DNA of 64,000 nt from Nitrososphaerota archaeon. Lineage in GTDB: Archaea > Thermoproteota > Nitrososphaeria > Nitrososphaerales > Gagatemarchaeaceae. The notes under the pieces were generated by a model. That model saw only the letters and a list, made by a program, of their open reading frames with translations, did not search any database and was not told where the DNA came from. Where the stretch lies: contig JAPCJP010000008.1 of NCBI GenBank assembly GCA_027886885.1, positions 1 to 64,000 on the forward strand, written 5' to 3'. The translations under genes were made by a program, and so were the position numbers. Of this stretch, positions 1 through 7,637 are shown piece after piece; position 1 is the stretch's first letter; each line of letters opens with the position of its first letter.

Positions 1-964
1 CTTTTAGTTGCTGCTTCTCCCGGTGCCTTATCGGAAGTTCCATCAACAGTCTTTGGGCCGATTCGGTTTGCTGAAGGTCTATCTGCCCGTGATCCTTTGC
101 GTATCTGATACCGTACGGCGTGATATAGCCCGCTTGGTGAGTGCGATACGGTCCGCCGAATTCGTATCCGATACTAAGACTTTCCTCGATGATGTTTTCC
201 AGAAGCTTGAAGTTGCTGCTGTAGACGACCAAGCTCACTCTCGCATCGCCATGATCCTGAAAAACGTGAAAGTTTCCGTCGCTATCGATTAGCCCCGCGA
301 GCCAGCTCATGAAGAGTGACCTGGATGAGGTAAATTGCTGGGATGCATTCTCGGCGGATGTTAGGATGAATCTGAAGCTGTTCTCCAGCCGCGCCGCAAG
401 CTTCCATTTGTAGCCTTTTCCCTCCTCAAACATCGGGTACTGGTAGACGTGCGAATACTTCTGAAAGAGTTGATTGAAGAGCTCAGCGAAAGCGGGATGA
501 GTGGTGGTGGAACTTACCATCACCGCCGTTCCGCTGACTTGCAAAGCCGTGATGTCTCCATTCTTGAACCCGAGCATGTATGCACGGTCCTCTTCAGTTC
601 CATCGAAGGGAGTGCGCTTGTGCTTCGATCGCGATTCCGCCGAGAGCGTATCCGCCTCAGCCACCGTCCTCGTATGGATTTCGAGAGCCCTGCATAGCCC
701 CCATATCGCCGTGTATGACCTGCCTACCTCCTTCGAGATACGATGAAGCGAGATGCTCTTGCCGTTGTGGAGCCCATCCAGCACCGTCCTGACCTCGACC
801 TTCTTCTCCTCAGTGAGCCATCTGAGGTCGACCCGCTTCGAGTTGGCCAGGAAGTCCAGGACCTTGCTCTCGGATTCGGTATACCCGGGCCTGACTACTC
901 CTGCTTTAACCTGAGCGATATGCTCGTCACCATCACCACCAGATGGATCGCCGTTCAGTTTTGC
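1..964 (-). CDS. LAGLIDADG homing endonuclease, 3' end outside window
   Basis: The minus strand is open from a TGA at 965-967 to the window edge, about 321 codons without a stop. It carries two LAGLIDADG helices roughly 95 residues apart, AYMLGFKNGD (near 540-580) and WLAGLIDSDG (near 290-320), preceded by a basic helix-turn-helix-like N-terminus. This is the layout of a monomeric, free-standing double-motif homing endonuclease. No ATG, GTG or TTG lies near the start of the frame; CTG at 958 is possible, while an ATG at 968 is in another frame and stops after 11 codons in a TGGTGGTGATGGTG tract. The gene is therefore either initiated unusually or frameshifted at its 5' end. It resembles the endonuclease at 6588-7496 in architecture. 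Membership of the family is confident; activity is not. Confidence 0.75.
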
Positions 965-1037
965 TCATAGGATAGGTGGTGCGCGCATCTAACCGCCCAT
1001 CGACGTGCGTATCCAATCTGCTGGGGATGTCTGTCAA

Positions 1038-1430
1038 TCACAAGTTCAGTATCCCGTAAACCACCATTATCACGCCTGAAACCGCGGTGATGGCAAGGTC
1101 CAGCGGCCAGTGGGCCACAATTCTCCCCTGTGGTGGGATATAGACCGTGAGATATCCCAGAAGGAGCACGCCGCCGAGGAAGCGCCTGACGCGTCTGAGC
1201 GCGAGGGGACGAATCCTGCTCCCAGTCTGCAATTCGACCGCCTTGAGGAAACCGTCCTGGAGAAGCCCCGCTCCGACCACCAGAGTCACCGCTGCGACTA
1301 CGATCACTAGCGCGAGACTGACGAACAATTGGGGCACCCAGAAGACGTACGCGACGAGATAGAACCCCCCGAAGATGGACCATAGCCAGCTCATCAGGAA
1401 TACCTGCTTCGCACCCTCGGCTAGCTTCAC
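1038..1430 (-). CDS. Small integral membrane protein, GMC operon
   Basis: A 130-residue protein with about four hydrophobic helices; I do not recognise its family. The GTG at 1430 is preferred because a GAGAGGTGG-like ribosome binding site lies just upstream and because sequence further upstream in the frame belongs to the neighbouring gene. It begins 26 bp after the GMC oxidoreductase stop on the same strand, so it is probably the third gene of that operon. A membrane subunit or quinone-side partner of the oxidoreductase is a reasonable guess, but no heme- or metal-binding signature is evident. Confidence 0.65.
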   Translation of the reverse strand: MKLAEGAKQVFLMSWLWSIFGGFYLVAYVFWVPQLFVSLALVIVVAAVTLVVGAGLLQDGFLKAVELQTGSRIRPLALRRVRRFLGGVLLLGYLTVYIPPQGRIVAHWPLDLAITAVSGVIMVVYGILNL

Positions 1431-1456
1431 TCGACCACCTCTCTCGTGACCCCCAT

Positions 1457-2995
1457 CTAGCTTCCACCGGCGTACTTCGCCCAGCTCTCGCCTATGTGCT
1501 CGCCGAGGCGAGACGCCAGCGCCATGACCGTGAGCTGGGGGTTCACCCCCACGGCGGTCGGGAACACGCTCGCGTCGCAGACGAAAAGGTTCTCGAACCC
1601 GTAGGCCCTCGAGTTCGAGTCCACCACGGCGCGCTTCGGGTCGCCTCCCATCGCGTTGCCTCCCTGGGGGTGGGCGGAGGCGAGGTTGATGTCGAGCGCG
1701 GACACGCCCCTGTGCCTGATCAGGTACATGTCCTCCTCGCCGTGCACGACTGTCTTCTTCTTCTGCGAGGTGATCACGCGCGTGGCGCCCTGCGAGAGCA
1801 GCAACCGGGTTGCGTTCCTCATGCCCTCGACCAGGATCTTGGCGTCCTCGGGCGCCAACTCGTACTCCAGTATCGTCCCCAGCGGGCCCCCGAGCCTCGC
1901 CCGCCCGACGCTCTGGTCGTGGACCATCGCCCCCATCAGGCCGTAGTGCTCGTACCGCGACATCAGCTCCTTGTGGTCGAACCCGAACCCGGGCAGGGGC
2001 AGGGAGAACTGGTACGGCGGGAGCGAGATGGACTCCAGCATGAAGCCGCGCTTTCCCGTCTTGAGCACGCTGAACTCGTAGCAGTGGTACGCCATGGGTA
2101 TCCCCTCGTGCCCTCTCACCTCCTCCGGGAAGTCTCCGATGAGCGCCGCTGACGGGTGGATCGCGACGTTCCTGCCCACGCGCCGGTTGATGTCCAGGCC
2201 GCTCTTCAGGAGCAGCTCCGACGACCCGATCGTGCCTGCGCAGACGACGAAGAGGTCCGCCTTGACGTTGAGCGGGTTGGCCGTACCTGCGCCGCCGTCG
2301 ACCGACGCGCCCACGCCCGTGACCCTGCTGCCCGACCTGGCCAGCTCGAGGGCCCCTGCGTCTGCGTAGATCTTTACGCTCTCTCCGTGGACCCGCTCGA
2401 TGTCGGCGATATACGTCTCCAGCATGCTCTGCTTCGTCCCGTAGTAGCAACCCAGGTGGCAGAGCCCGCACTGCCTGCAGTCCCTGCAGTTCCTCTTGTT
2501 CGGGGCCCCCGCCCACCCGAGCTTCTCGCAGCCATCCTTCAGTATCAGGTTGTTCCTGTTCAGCTCGAACGGCAGGACCTCCGTGACCGAGATTCTTGGC
2601 TCGACCTTCTCAAAGTGCCTCTTCATCGCAGCCGGGTCCACGCCCTCCACCTTGTGGTCGTCTTTCCACCACCCGAGCACAGTGTCGGGGGTCCTGAAGC
2701 AGACCGCATCGTTCACGACAGTGGAGCCTCCCACGCAGGAGCCTTGCGCCACCGCAATCGCGTCCGGGATTGTGAACTGCAGGCCGCAGTTCTTGAAGAG
2801 CATCGGGATCATCTGATCCTCTCGCTGGGTAAAGTCCTGGCGAGGATGGTATCCGCCCTTCTCGAGCAGGACCACCTTGTGCCCCTGCTCGGCCATCTCC
2901 CAGGCGACTATGGCGCCTGCGGCCCCGGAGCCGATCACGCAGACGTCCGTTCGCTCGGTGACGGGTCCAGAGACCTCCCTGCCCGGGATTATCAA
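1457..2995 (-). CDS. GMC oxidoreductase, long-chain alcohol oxidase type
   Basis: A 512-residue FAD-dependent oxidoreductase. The N-terminal dinucleotide-binding motif GSGAAG is at about residues 22-27. A cysteine-rich stretch, CRDCRQCGLCHLGC, matches the CxxC...GC...GxK pattern of fatty-alcohol-oxidase-like GMC proteins. The substrate/FAD end contains HPQGGNAMG and the typical GMC C-terminus with VGVNPQLT. It would oxidise a long-chain or sterol-like alcohol; the acceptor is unknown. TTG at 2995 overlaps the TGA of the upstream gene (2992-2994), indicating translational coupling. The upstream product resembles the N-terminal part missing here, so the pair looks like a split fatty-alcohol oxidase. 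Family assignment is firm, substrate is inference. Confidence 0.85.
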   Translation of the reverse strand: MIIPGREVSGPVTERTDVCVIGSGAAGAIVAWEMAEQGHKVVLLEKGGYHPRQDFTQREDQMIPMLFKNCGLQFTIPDAIAVAQGSCVGGSTVVNDAVCFRTPDTVLGWWKDDHKVEGVDPAAMKRHFEKVEPRISVTEVLPFELNRNNLILKDGCEKLGWAGAPNKRNCRDCRQCGLCHLGCYYGTKQSMLETYIADIERVHGESVKIYADAGALELARSGSRVTGVGASVDGGAGTANPLNVKADLFVVCAGTIGSSELLLKSGLDINRRVGRNVAIHPSAALIGDFPEEVRGHEGIPMAYHCYEFSVLKTGKRGFMLESISLPPYQFSLPLPGFGFDHKELMSRYEHYGLMGAMVHDQSVGRARLGGPLGTILEYELAPEDAKILVEGMRNATRLLLSQGATRVITSQKKKTVVHGEEDMYLIRHRGVSALDINLASAHPQGGNAMGGDPKRAVVDSNSRAYGFENLFVCDASVFPTAVGVNPQLTVMALASRLGEHIGESWAKYAGGS

Positions 2996-3879
2996 CCTGA
3001 GCCCCCCGAAGGGTCTGTCCGTCCTGGGACGGTCGGCCCTGGCCGGTACCACGGAGGCAGTTCCGGGACCATCGGCCCGTTGTAGCCAAACGTCGAGTAT
3101 ACCTGAGCCTTGGTGTAGTACCCGTAGGAGCATGTGAACCTGAGGATTTGGGCCACGCTCAGGAGGAAGATGTTCGATTTCCAGACCTCCATGTATTGCT
3201 CCTTCTCCTCCGGGTCGAGCTCCACGAACCTCTTCCACCGGCCGGTGAAGGCTAACACGAAGAACCTGCTGTCGAAGACGAAGAGCAGCGTGGTTATCGC
3301 GTCGTCGAAGAGGGGCGGTATCTCCTGGAGCAGGTCCTCGACCGACGCGGACGCGTCCACATCGTTCGCGCTCGCCGGGATCGCACCGCCTCTGGGGAAC
3401 TCCGCCTCCGAGAGCGCCCGAAGTATCTTCGCCCTCTCCTTCATCCGCTGGGCGGGCGTGACCCTGAGGCCGGACCTTCCCAGCTCCGTTCCCAGGTAGT
3501 ACCATGCCGGGTACGTCGCGAATATCACGACTGCCGCAACGTCTGTCGTCGCCGACCTCGAGAGACCCAGCGGTAGGCCCGAGTTCAGCATCCAGTCCGT
3601 CCCCCCGTACCAATGGGGGAGCGGCCACGGGAAGTAGATGACGCCGAGGTAGAGGAGGGCGCTGTACGCCCAAAAGAGTGCGACGACCATCGCACCCGCG
3701 GCGATGAGCTCCCTACGGAGCACGCCCCGTGAGAAGACCCGGTCGCCGAATGCGACGGCCAGGTAGTACAGCTTGCCGGCAAGGAACCCAATCAGCAGAA
3801 GGGCGAACGGGTCGAGAAGGAAGCTCAGGGGCCCAGCGCCATCGCTCGTAACGCGCGCCCCGCATATATTACCGTGCAC
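2992..3879 (-). CDS. Membrane protein fused to FAO-type small-subunit domain
   Basis: The N-terminal half has about four membrane helices. The C-terminal half is soluble and resembles the region that precedes the FAD domain in long-chain alcohol oxidases (FDDAITTLLFVFDSRFF, FTGRWKRFVELDPEEKEQY, SYGYYTKAQVYSTFGY). It is translationally coupled to the GMC gene through a TTG/TGA overlap, so the two products probably form one membrane-anchored enzyme. The start is unsettled: GTG at 3879 is the first standard codon, but the apparent TATA element (3863-3872) would lie inside the gene. CTG at 3828, about 39 bp below the TATA centre, fits the promoter better and removes a non-membrane leader of 17 residues. 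Confidence 0.7.
   Translation of the reverse strand: MHGNICGARVTSDGAGPLSFLLDPFALLLIGFLAGKLYYLAVAFGDRVFSRGVLRRELIAAGAMVVALFWAYSALLYLGVIYFPWPLPHWYGGTDWMLNSGLPLGLSRSATTDVAAVVIFATYPAWYYLGTELGRSGLRVTPAQRMKERAKILRALSEAEFPRGGAIPASANDVDASASVEDLLQEIPPLFDDAITTLLFVFDSRFFVLAFTGRWKRFVELDPEEKEQYMEVWKSNIFLLSVAQILRFTCSYGYYTKAQVYSTFGYNGPMVPELPPWYRPGPTVPGRTDPSGGSG
3862..3872. promoter_or_regulatory. Shared TATA element between divergent genes
   Basis: GCATATATTAC is an AT-rich island in GC-rich sequence between the GMC-operon leader gene (minus) and the OGG-like gene (plus). On the plus strand it centres about 37 bp before the ATG at 3904, and on the minus strand a similar distance before CTG 3828. Confidence 0.55.
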
Positions 3880-3903
3880 TCCCAGGCTCGACCGAGCGCT
3901 CCA

Positions 3904-4845
3904 ATGTGGGAATTCAACCTGAACCTGGTCGACGTCCCCTTCGACCTCGGTTACACGCTGGAGAGCGGTCAGGCGTTCCGGTGGGCCCACCGAGACGGCA
4001 CGTGGTATGGCGTGGTCGGCGGTGGCGTCCTCAAGGTGAGGCAGGAGGGTTTCACCCTCTTCTGCGCCTCGAGCTCTGAGCACCTGGGCTCCAGATTTGT
4101 GCACGACTACTTCAGGTTGAACGACGACTTCGGAGCGATAATGGCGTCCATCCCCAAGGATGAGGCGATTACCGAGGCCTTCGAACGCTACCGGGGGCTT
4201 CGACTGATACGGCAGGATGTCTGGGAGTGTCTGGTCTCCTTTGTGATCTCCACGAACACCAACATCCCGCGCATAAGGGGGATGGTCTCCAACCTGTGCG
4301 ACAAGTTCGGGGGCCGAGTGAACTTCGAGAGCCTGGACTACTCGCTCTTTCCCAGCCCCGAGCAACTCGCCTCGGCCACGATCGAGGACCTGTCCGCCTG
4401 CGGGCTGGGCTACCGGGCCCAGTTCGTCAGGGACATCTCCTGGACTGTGGACAGCGGTTTTGTCAACCTCGACGAGCTGCGGCTGCAGGATTATTCCAGG
4501 GCAAAGGAGATACTTCTCGAGCGCGTCCTCGAGAAGAAGACATTTCTCGGCATAGGCCGCAAGGTCGCCGACTGTGTCCTGCTCTTCTCCTGCGATAAGG
4601 ACGAAGCCTTCCCCATCGACGTCTGGATAGCCAGGGTGCTGGAGGAGTCCTATCCACACTTGTTCAGCGCCGACATCATGGCAAAGCTCAACTCCAAAGT
4701 CTCAGGTAGGGGCTCGCTCTCCGACAAGACCTACGACGCAATCTCGGAGGCCGTTCGGTCCCACTTCGGCAAGTATGCGGGGTACGCGCAACAGTATCTA
4801 TTTCACAACGCCAGAAAAGGCAGGAGTGACCGCTCTGGCGTCTGA
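3904..4845 (+). CDS. ogg: 8-oxoguanine DNA glycosylase/lyase, OGG1-like
   Basis: A 313-residue base-excision repair enzyme of the HhH-GPD superfamily. The N-terminus has the OGG_N-like segment YTLESGQAFRW. The helix-hairpin-helix GIGRKVADC places Lys at residue 220, and PIDVW places Asp at 239; this 19-residue spacing equals that of the catalytic Lys249/Asp268 pair of human OGG1. The protein should excise 8-oxoguanine and cut the strand by its lyase activity. ATG 3904 is chosen because the upstream GTG at 3874 lies in the promoter region next to the TATA element. The gene is convergent with the eL13 gene, with one base between them. Confidence 0.88.
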   Translation: MWEFNLNLVDVPFDLGYTLESGQAFRWAHRDGTWYGVVGGGVLKVRQEGFTLFCASSSEHLGSRFVHDYFRLNDDFGAIMASIPKDEAITEAFERYRGLRLIRQDVWECLVSFVISTNTNIPRIRGMVSNLCDKFGGRVNFESLDYSLFPSPEQLASATIEDLSACGLGYRAQFVRDISWTVDSGFVNLDELRLQDYSRAKEILLERVLEKKTFLGIGRKVADCVLLFSCDKDEAFPIDVWIARVLEESYPHLFSADIMAKLNSKVSGRGSLSDKTYDAISEAVRSHFGKYAGYAQQYLFHNARKGRSDRSGV

Positions 4846-4846
4846 T

Positions 4847-5269
4847 TTAAGCTGACTTTTTGGAGCGCTTGGCCGGTGTCTTCGCCGCGGCCTTCTCGGT
4901 CGCCGCTGGCTTGGCTGCCTTCGACTCGGGCACCTTGTACCATCCCTTCAGCTTCTGGACGTTCTCGTCGAGGGTCGTCCTTCTCCTGATGTCTATGGGC
5001 ACGTGGTGCTTCCTTGCTTCAAGGAACCCTAGCCCCACTGATTCGAGCTCCCCGGACGAGTAGCCTTTGGCAGCCCTCTCGCGCATCGAACGGCGGTGCC
5101 TCGCCTCGACCATCGGTCGCGGCGACGGACCCAGGACCGGCTTCTGTGAAACCTTCGGCTCTTCGGTCGACGGTTGCTTCTCAGCCTTGGCCTTTGTCTT
5201 CTTGGGCTTGGCAGTCTTTGCGGATGACTTTTTGGCAGGTGCCTTCTTCTTTGCCGCCTTCTCACTCAT
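4847..5269 (-). CDS. rpl13e: Large ribosomal subunit protein eL13
   Basis: A 140-residue protein. The core (about residues 45-110) carries the eL13 signature GYSSGELESVGLGFLEAR followed by PIDIRRRTTLDENVQKLK. It is flanked by a Lys/Ala/Pro-rich N-terminal tail of about 45 residues and a similar C-terminal tail. eL13 is found in eukaryotes and parts of the TACK archaea, which supports the phylum assignment. The basic tails are longer than in most archaeal homologues and are probably RNA-contacting extensions. The ATG at 5269 lies 32 bp below a TATA element shared with the divergent gene at 5332. Confidence 0.88.
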   Translation of the reverse strand: MSEKAAKKKAPAKKSSAKTAKPKKTKAKAEKQPSTEEPKVSQKPVLGPSPRPMVEARHRRSMRERAAKGYSSGELESVGLGFLEARKHHVPIDIRRRTTLDENVQKLKGWYKVPESKAAKPAATEKAAAKTPAKRSKKSA

Positions 5270-5296
5270 GCTGTTCTGGCACCGCTCTCCCCGTGG

Positions 5297-5306
5297 ACTT
5301 TAAAAG
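5297..5306. promoter_or_regulatory. Bidirectional TATA element
   Basis: ACTTTAAAAG sits between divergent eL13 (ATG 5269) and the E1-like gene (TTG 5332). Its centre is about 30-32 bp from both start codons, so one near-symmetric TATA appears to serve two leaderless transcripts. Confidence 0.6.
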
Positions 5307-5331
5307 CAGTTCCCCCCAAATTCGCCCAACA

Positions 5332-6405
5332 TTGAGCATCGACGACCGCTATTTCGCAAGGCAGCTCGTCCTCGATGGCTTCGGGAGGAGTTCGCAGGAA
5401 CGACTGGCCCGCTCGAAGGTCCTGATAGCGGGCTTGGGGGGTACCGGCAGCCTGATGGCCGTCCACCTCGCTCTGGCCGGCGTCGGTCGGCTCACCTTGG
5501 TGGACAGGGATGTTGTCTCCTTCGAGAACCTCCATCGCCAGCCCATCTACGCGATGGATGACGTGGGCAAGTCCAAGGCCGAGGTCGCAGCCAAGTTTGT
5601 GAGTGACCGCGTTCCCCGATTGAAGGTGGCCTATCGCACCGAGTCCATCGACCAAAGGAACTCCCTCGACCTGCTCGGAAACGCGGACCTGGCCGTCGAC
5701 TGCCTCGACAGCATGGATGGGAGGAGGGCTCTGAACTCCTCTTGCGTGGAGAGGAAAAAACCGTTCGTGCACACCGGGGCGATCGGTTGGGAGGTCTCCG
5801 AGGCTGTCCTTTGGCCCGGGAGGACGGCATGTTTCGAATGCCTGTTCCCTCCCGTCGCCCAAACCCATGGGGAATACGAGGACCTCCCTTCGTGCGACCA
5901 GGTAGGAACCCTCGGCCCTGTAGTTGCGATGGCCGCCTCCCTCGGTGCCACGGACGCGATAAAGGTGCTAGCGACCCAAGAGCGGGTGACCCTCGGCAGG
6001 ATGACCGTCTGGGACGGGAGGTCGGGAGAGATTCATCGTGTCGACATCAAGAGGCGCTCGGATTGCGCAGCCTGTGGAACCCACTCTGCCCGCGCCGTGA
6101 AGAATCCCCAGAGTCAAATCGGCAAAAGCCGAGTCATCGAACTTTGCGGCGGCAGAGAGTATTACGTCACTAACATCCTCTCGCCCGCTCACTTTGCCGA
6201 CGCGGGACGGAGATTCCTCGCCCGAGGCGCAGAGATGAGGGGGGAATCGATAGTCCACATCCGGGTCGGTGAAGTAGAGGTTTCCCTTTTCAGAGCCGGG
6301 GGTGCGGTCGTTAGGGGAGTTCCATCAGCTCGAGAAGCAGCGAAAGTGATCAAGGAGCTTGGGCTCGAGGGCGCTGAGGTCAGGTTCGCGACCGGAAATG
6401 CTTAA
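5332..6405 (+). CDS. ThiF/MoeB/UbaA-family E1-like adenylyltransferase
   Basis: A 357-residue adenylating enzyme that would activate the C-terminus of a ubiquitin-like sulfur carrier or modifier. GLGGTGS (residues 34-40) is the ATP-binding loop, and VDRDVVSFENLHRQ carries the conserved Asp and Arg/Gln residues. CFEC (167-170) and CAAC (245-248) form a zinc site. Cys188 in PSCDQVGTLGP is the candidate catalytic cysteine. About 90 residues beyond the usual MoeB fold form a small C-terminal domain that I do not recognise. No ubiquitin-like gene is adjacent. TTG 5332 is chosen because it lies about 30 bp below the TATA element; open frame further upstream is shadow sequence. Confidence 0.85.
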   Translation: MSIDDRYFARQLVLDGFGRSSQERLARSKVLIAGLGGTGSLMAVHLALAGVGRLTLVDRDVVSFENLHRQPIYAMDDVGKSKAEVAAKFVSDRVPRLKVAYRTESIDQRNSLDLLGNADLAVDCLDSMDGRRALNSSCVERKKPFVHTGAIGWEVSEAVLWPGRTACFECLFPPVAQTHGEYEDLPSCDQVGTLGPVVAMAASLGATDAIKVLATQERVTLGRMTVWDGRSGEIHRVDIKRRSDCAACGTHSARAVKNPQSQIGKSRVIELCGGREYYVTNILSPAHFADAGRRFLARGAEMRGESIVHIRVGEVEVSLFRAGGAVVRGVPSAREAAKVIKELGLEGAEVRFATGNA

Positions 6406-6409
6406 GATA
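6401..6409 (+). promoter_or_regulatory. TATA element for tRNA-Tyr
   Basis: CTTAAGATA begins inside the stop region of the E1-like gene and centres about 27 bp before the mature 5' end of the tRNA at 6432, the usual archaeal spacing. Confidence 0.55.
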
Positions 6410-6454
6410 TGCGCGTCGAGCCTGGTCACGTCCCGCGGTAGCTCAGCCTGGTAG

Positions 6455-6472
6455 ATCCTTCACGGAACCAAA
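6455..6472 (+). other. tRNA-Tyr intron 1, D stem, 18 nt
   Basis: A bulge-helix-bulge can be drawn. Central helix TGGT (6449-6452)/ACCA (6467-6470); 5' bulge AGA (6453-6455); 3' bulge AAA (6471-6473); inner hairpin TCC-TTCAC-GGA. Cutting after the second nucleotide of each bulge joins G6454 to A6473 and restores the D-stem strand GAGC exactly. Without removal the D stem cannot form. Confidence 0.85.
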
Positions 6473-6487
6473 AGCTTCCGGCTGTAG

Positions 6488-6531
6488 CGGTCGGCCATCG
6501 GCTGACCCGTCAGCATACACAGGCCACAGAC
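6488..6531 (+). other. tRNA-Tyr intron 2, position 37/38, 44 nt
   Basis: Bulge-helix-bulge: central helix CTGT (6482-6485)/ACAG (6526-6529); bulges AGC (6486-6488) and ACA (6530-6532); outer helix TCCGG/CCGGA is the anticodon stem; inner helix GGTC/GGCC. Cutting after 6487 and 6531 yields the 7-nt anticodon loop CTGTAGA. Confidence 0.85.
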
Positions 6532-6587
6532 ACCGGAGAGCCGTCGGCTCAAATCCGACCCGCGGGACTTATTCTTCTCAAGCATAT

Positions 6588-7496
6588 TTAGCTCGACTGA
6601 GTATTCCTAGAAGCTTGCTTCTTGAACCATCTGCGGCCGCGCCTTTCATAGTGTCCAAGAAACCACTTGTACCCTTCGGTTGGTTCCAAGTTCATCGAGA
6701 CCCAAATCAAATCCTGTAACTTCGTTCTCTTTGCTGGAATTGAGAAGTTGATGGATGAGCTGAAGAGCATTGCCGCGCCTCGTCCCCGAATTAGCAGATG
6801 CCAGACATCGTGTTTCCTGAAGAACGTTCTACCGCGAATAGTCATTGGCTCTCCTGCCACATGGGTCCTGCGGCGCGATGTCCGCATTCCCAGGGTCGCC
6901 AACAGTCTTTCAATGCAGCTTAGGTAGGCCTCATTGCTATTTGCGATTCCAATGGTAATTCCCCTGAATCGTTCTGCGGCAAAATCAAGGTTGGCGGACA
7001 CATAACCTTCGGCGTCGAAGAAACCCCGAAGAAATGCTTCAGGTGAACTCTCGGCGTAGGGAATCAGCTGTTCGATAGGTTGTTGAAGAAAATCGTACAG
7101 GACCGCGGAATCGTACACCACGCTGTGGAATCCGTGCTCGATCCTTGTAGCCTTGGGTTGTGTCCCCAGAACTTGGGCCACCGATTCATTCAGGAGATTG
7201 GCAAAATCAGGGTCGGCCACATTGAACCTGACCTTCTTGTCTGCTTCACCTGCGGTGCGCCCGTCTCCGAGGTACGCTCCCAACAAGTAAGCAAGGTCGG
7301 GCCTGGGGGTAAGATCCGGAACGTACGCTTCTCGAGTGGGGCGATGCCGCCGCAACCAATACACGTAATCGACTTTGACGCCCAAGATCTCGGCGATTTC
7401 AGAAGCCCGAAGACCCGAGGACCGAAGTTCACTAGCCTTTTGATACAACTTGAGGCGTTGTTCTAGGGTCCCGTGATTGCCATTTTGGCTGGGCAC
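6588..7496 (-). CDS. Free-standing LAGLIDADG homing endonuclease
   Basis: A 302-residue protein. The N-terminal part (about residues 10-52) is a helix-turn-helix-like DNA-binding region (SEIAEILGVKVDYVYWLRR). The two LAGLIDADG helices are YLLGAYLGDG (70-79) and FLRGFFDAEG (155-164), each ending in the acidic catalytic residue, so one chain should form a complete double-strand nuclease. It ends 20 bp from the 3' end of the intron-containing tRNA-Tyr and is convergent with it. GTG 7496 is chosen because a TATA (7516-7525) lies 25 bp upstream. Its composition looks more AT-rich than its neighbours, as expected of a mobile gene. The target site is unknown; the tRNA locus is the obvious candidate. 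Confidence 0.85.
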   Translation of the reverse strand: MPSQNGNHGTLEQRLKLYQKASELRSSGLRASEIAEILGVKVDYVYWLRRHRPTREAYVPDLTPRPDLAYLLGAYLGDGRTAGEADKKVRFNVADPDFANLLNESVAQVLGTQPKATRIEHGFHSVVYDSAVLYDFLQQPIEQLIPYAESSPEAFLRGFFDAEGYVSANLDFAAERFRGITIGIANSNEAYLSCIERLLATLGMRTSRRRTHVAGEPMTIRGRTFFRKHDVWHLLIRGRGAAMLFSSSINFSIPAKRTKLQDLIWVSMNLEPTEGYKWFLGHYERRGRRWFKKQASRNTQSS

Positions 7497-7514
7497 AGAG
7501 AAATAGTCTGATTG

Positions 7515-7525
7515 AGCTTATAATC
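7515..7525 (-). promoter_or_regulatory. TATA element for LAGLIDADG gene
   Basis: Minus-strand GATTATAAGCT centres about 25 bp upstream of the GTG at 7496. Confidence 0.5.
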
Positions 7526-7637
7526 GCCTACTGCGCAATCCCAAATTTATTCCGTGGCATGACTGTATCGAGCCAGAGCCCAAGGGCGTCGGAACGGATT
7601 TTAACCGGAGCCAGGGCTGACGCGGCAATCGAGTTCA

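Larger units (their letters stand above)
6432..6567 (+). tRNA. tRNA-Tyr(GUA) with two introns
   Basis: Exons assemble into a 74-nt cloverleaf. Acceptor CCCGCGG (6432-6438) pairs with CCGCGGG (6560-6566), discriminator A6567. The D stem is GCTC with GAGC once the first intron is removed. Anticodon stem TCCGG/CCGGA carries loop CTGTAGA with anticodon GTA at 6484-6486. The T arm is GTCGG/CCGAC with loop CTCAAAT. C1-G72 is the identity pair of archaeal and eukaryotic tRNA-Tyr, which supports the assignment. Introns are 6455-6472 (D stem) and 6488-6531 (canonical 37/38). CCA is not encoded. Position 54 is C rather than the usual T. It lies between the E1-like gene and a LAGLIDADG endonuclease gene. 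Confidence 0.9.

Noticed and set aside
449-970. Several small plus-strand open frames at the left end
   Set aside because: They lie opposite a minus-strand frame with two clear LAGLIDADG motifs and encode no recognisable protein.
1496-3085. Long plus-strand and alternative minus-strand frames over the GMC gene
   Set aside because: Arg/Pro/Gly-rich translations typical of antisense frames in GC-rich DNA; the GMC frame has all family motifs.
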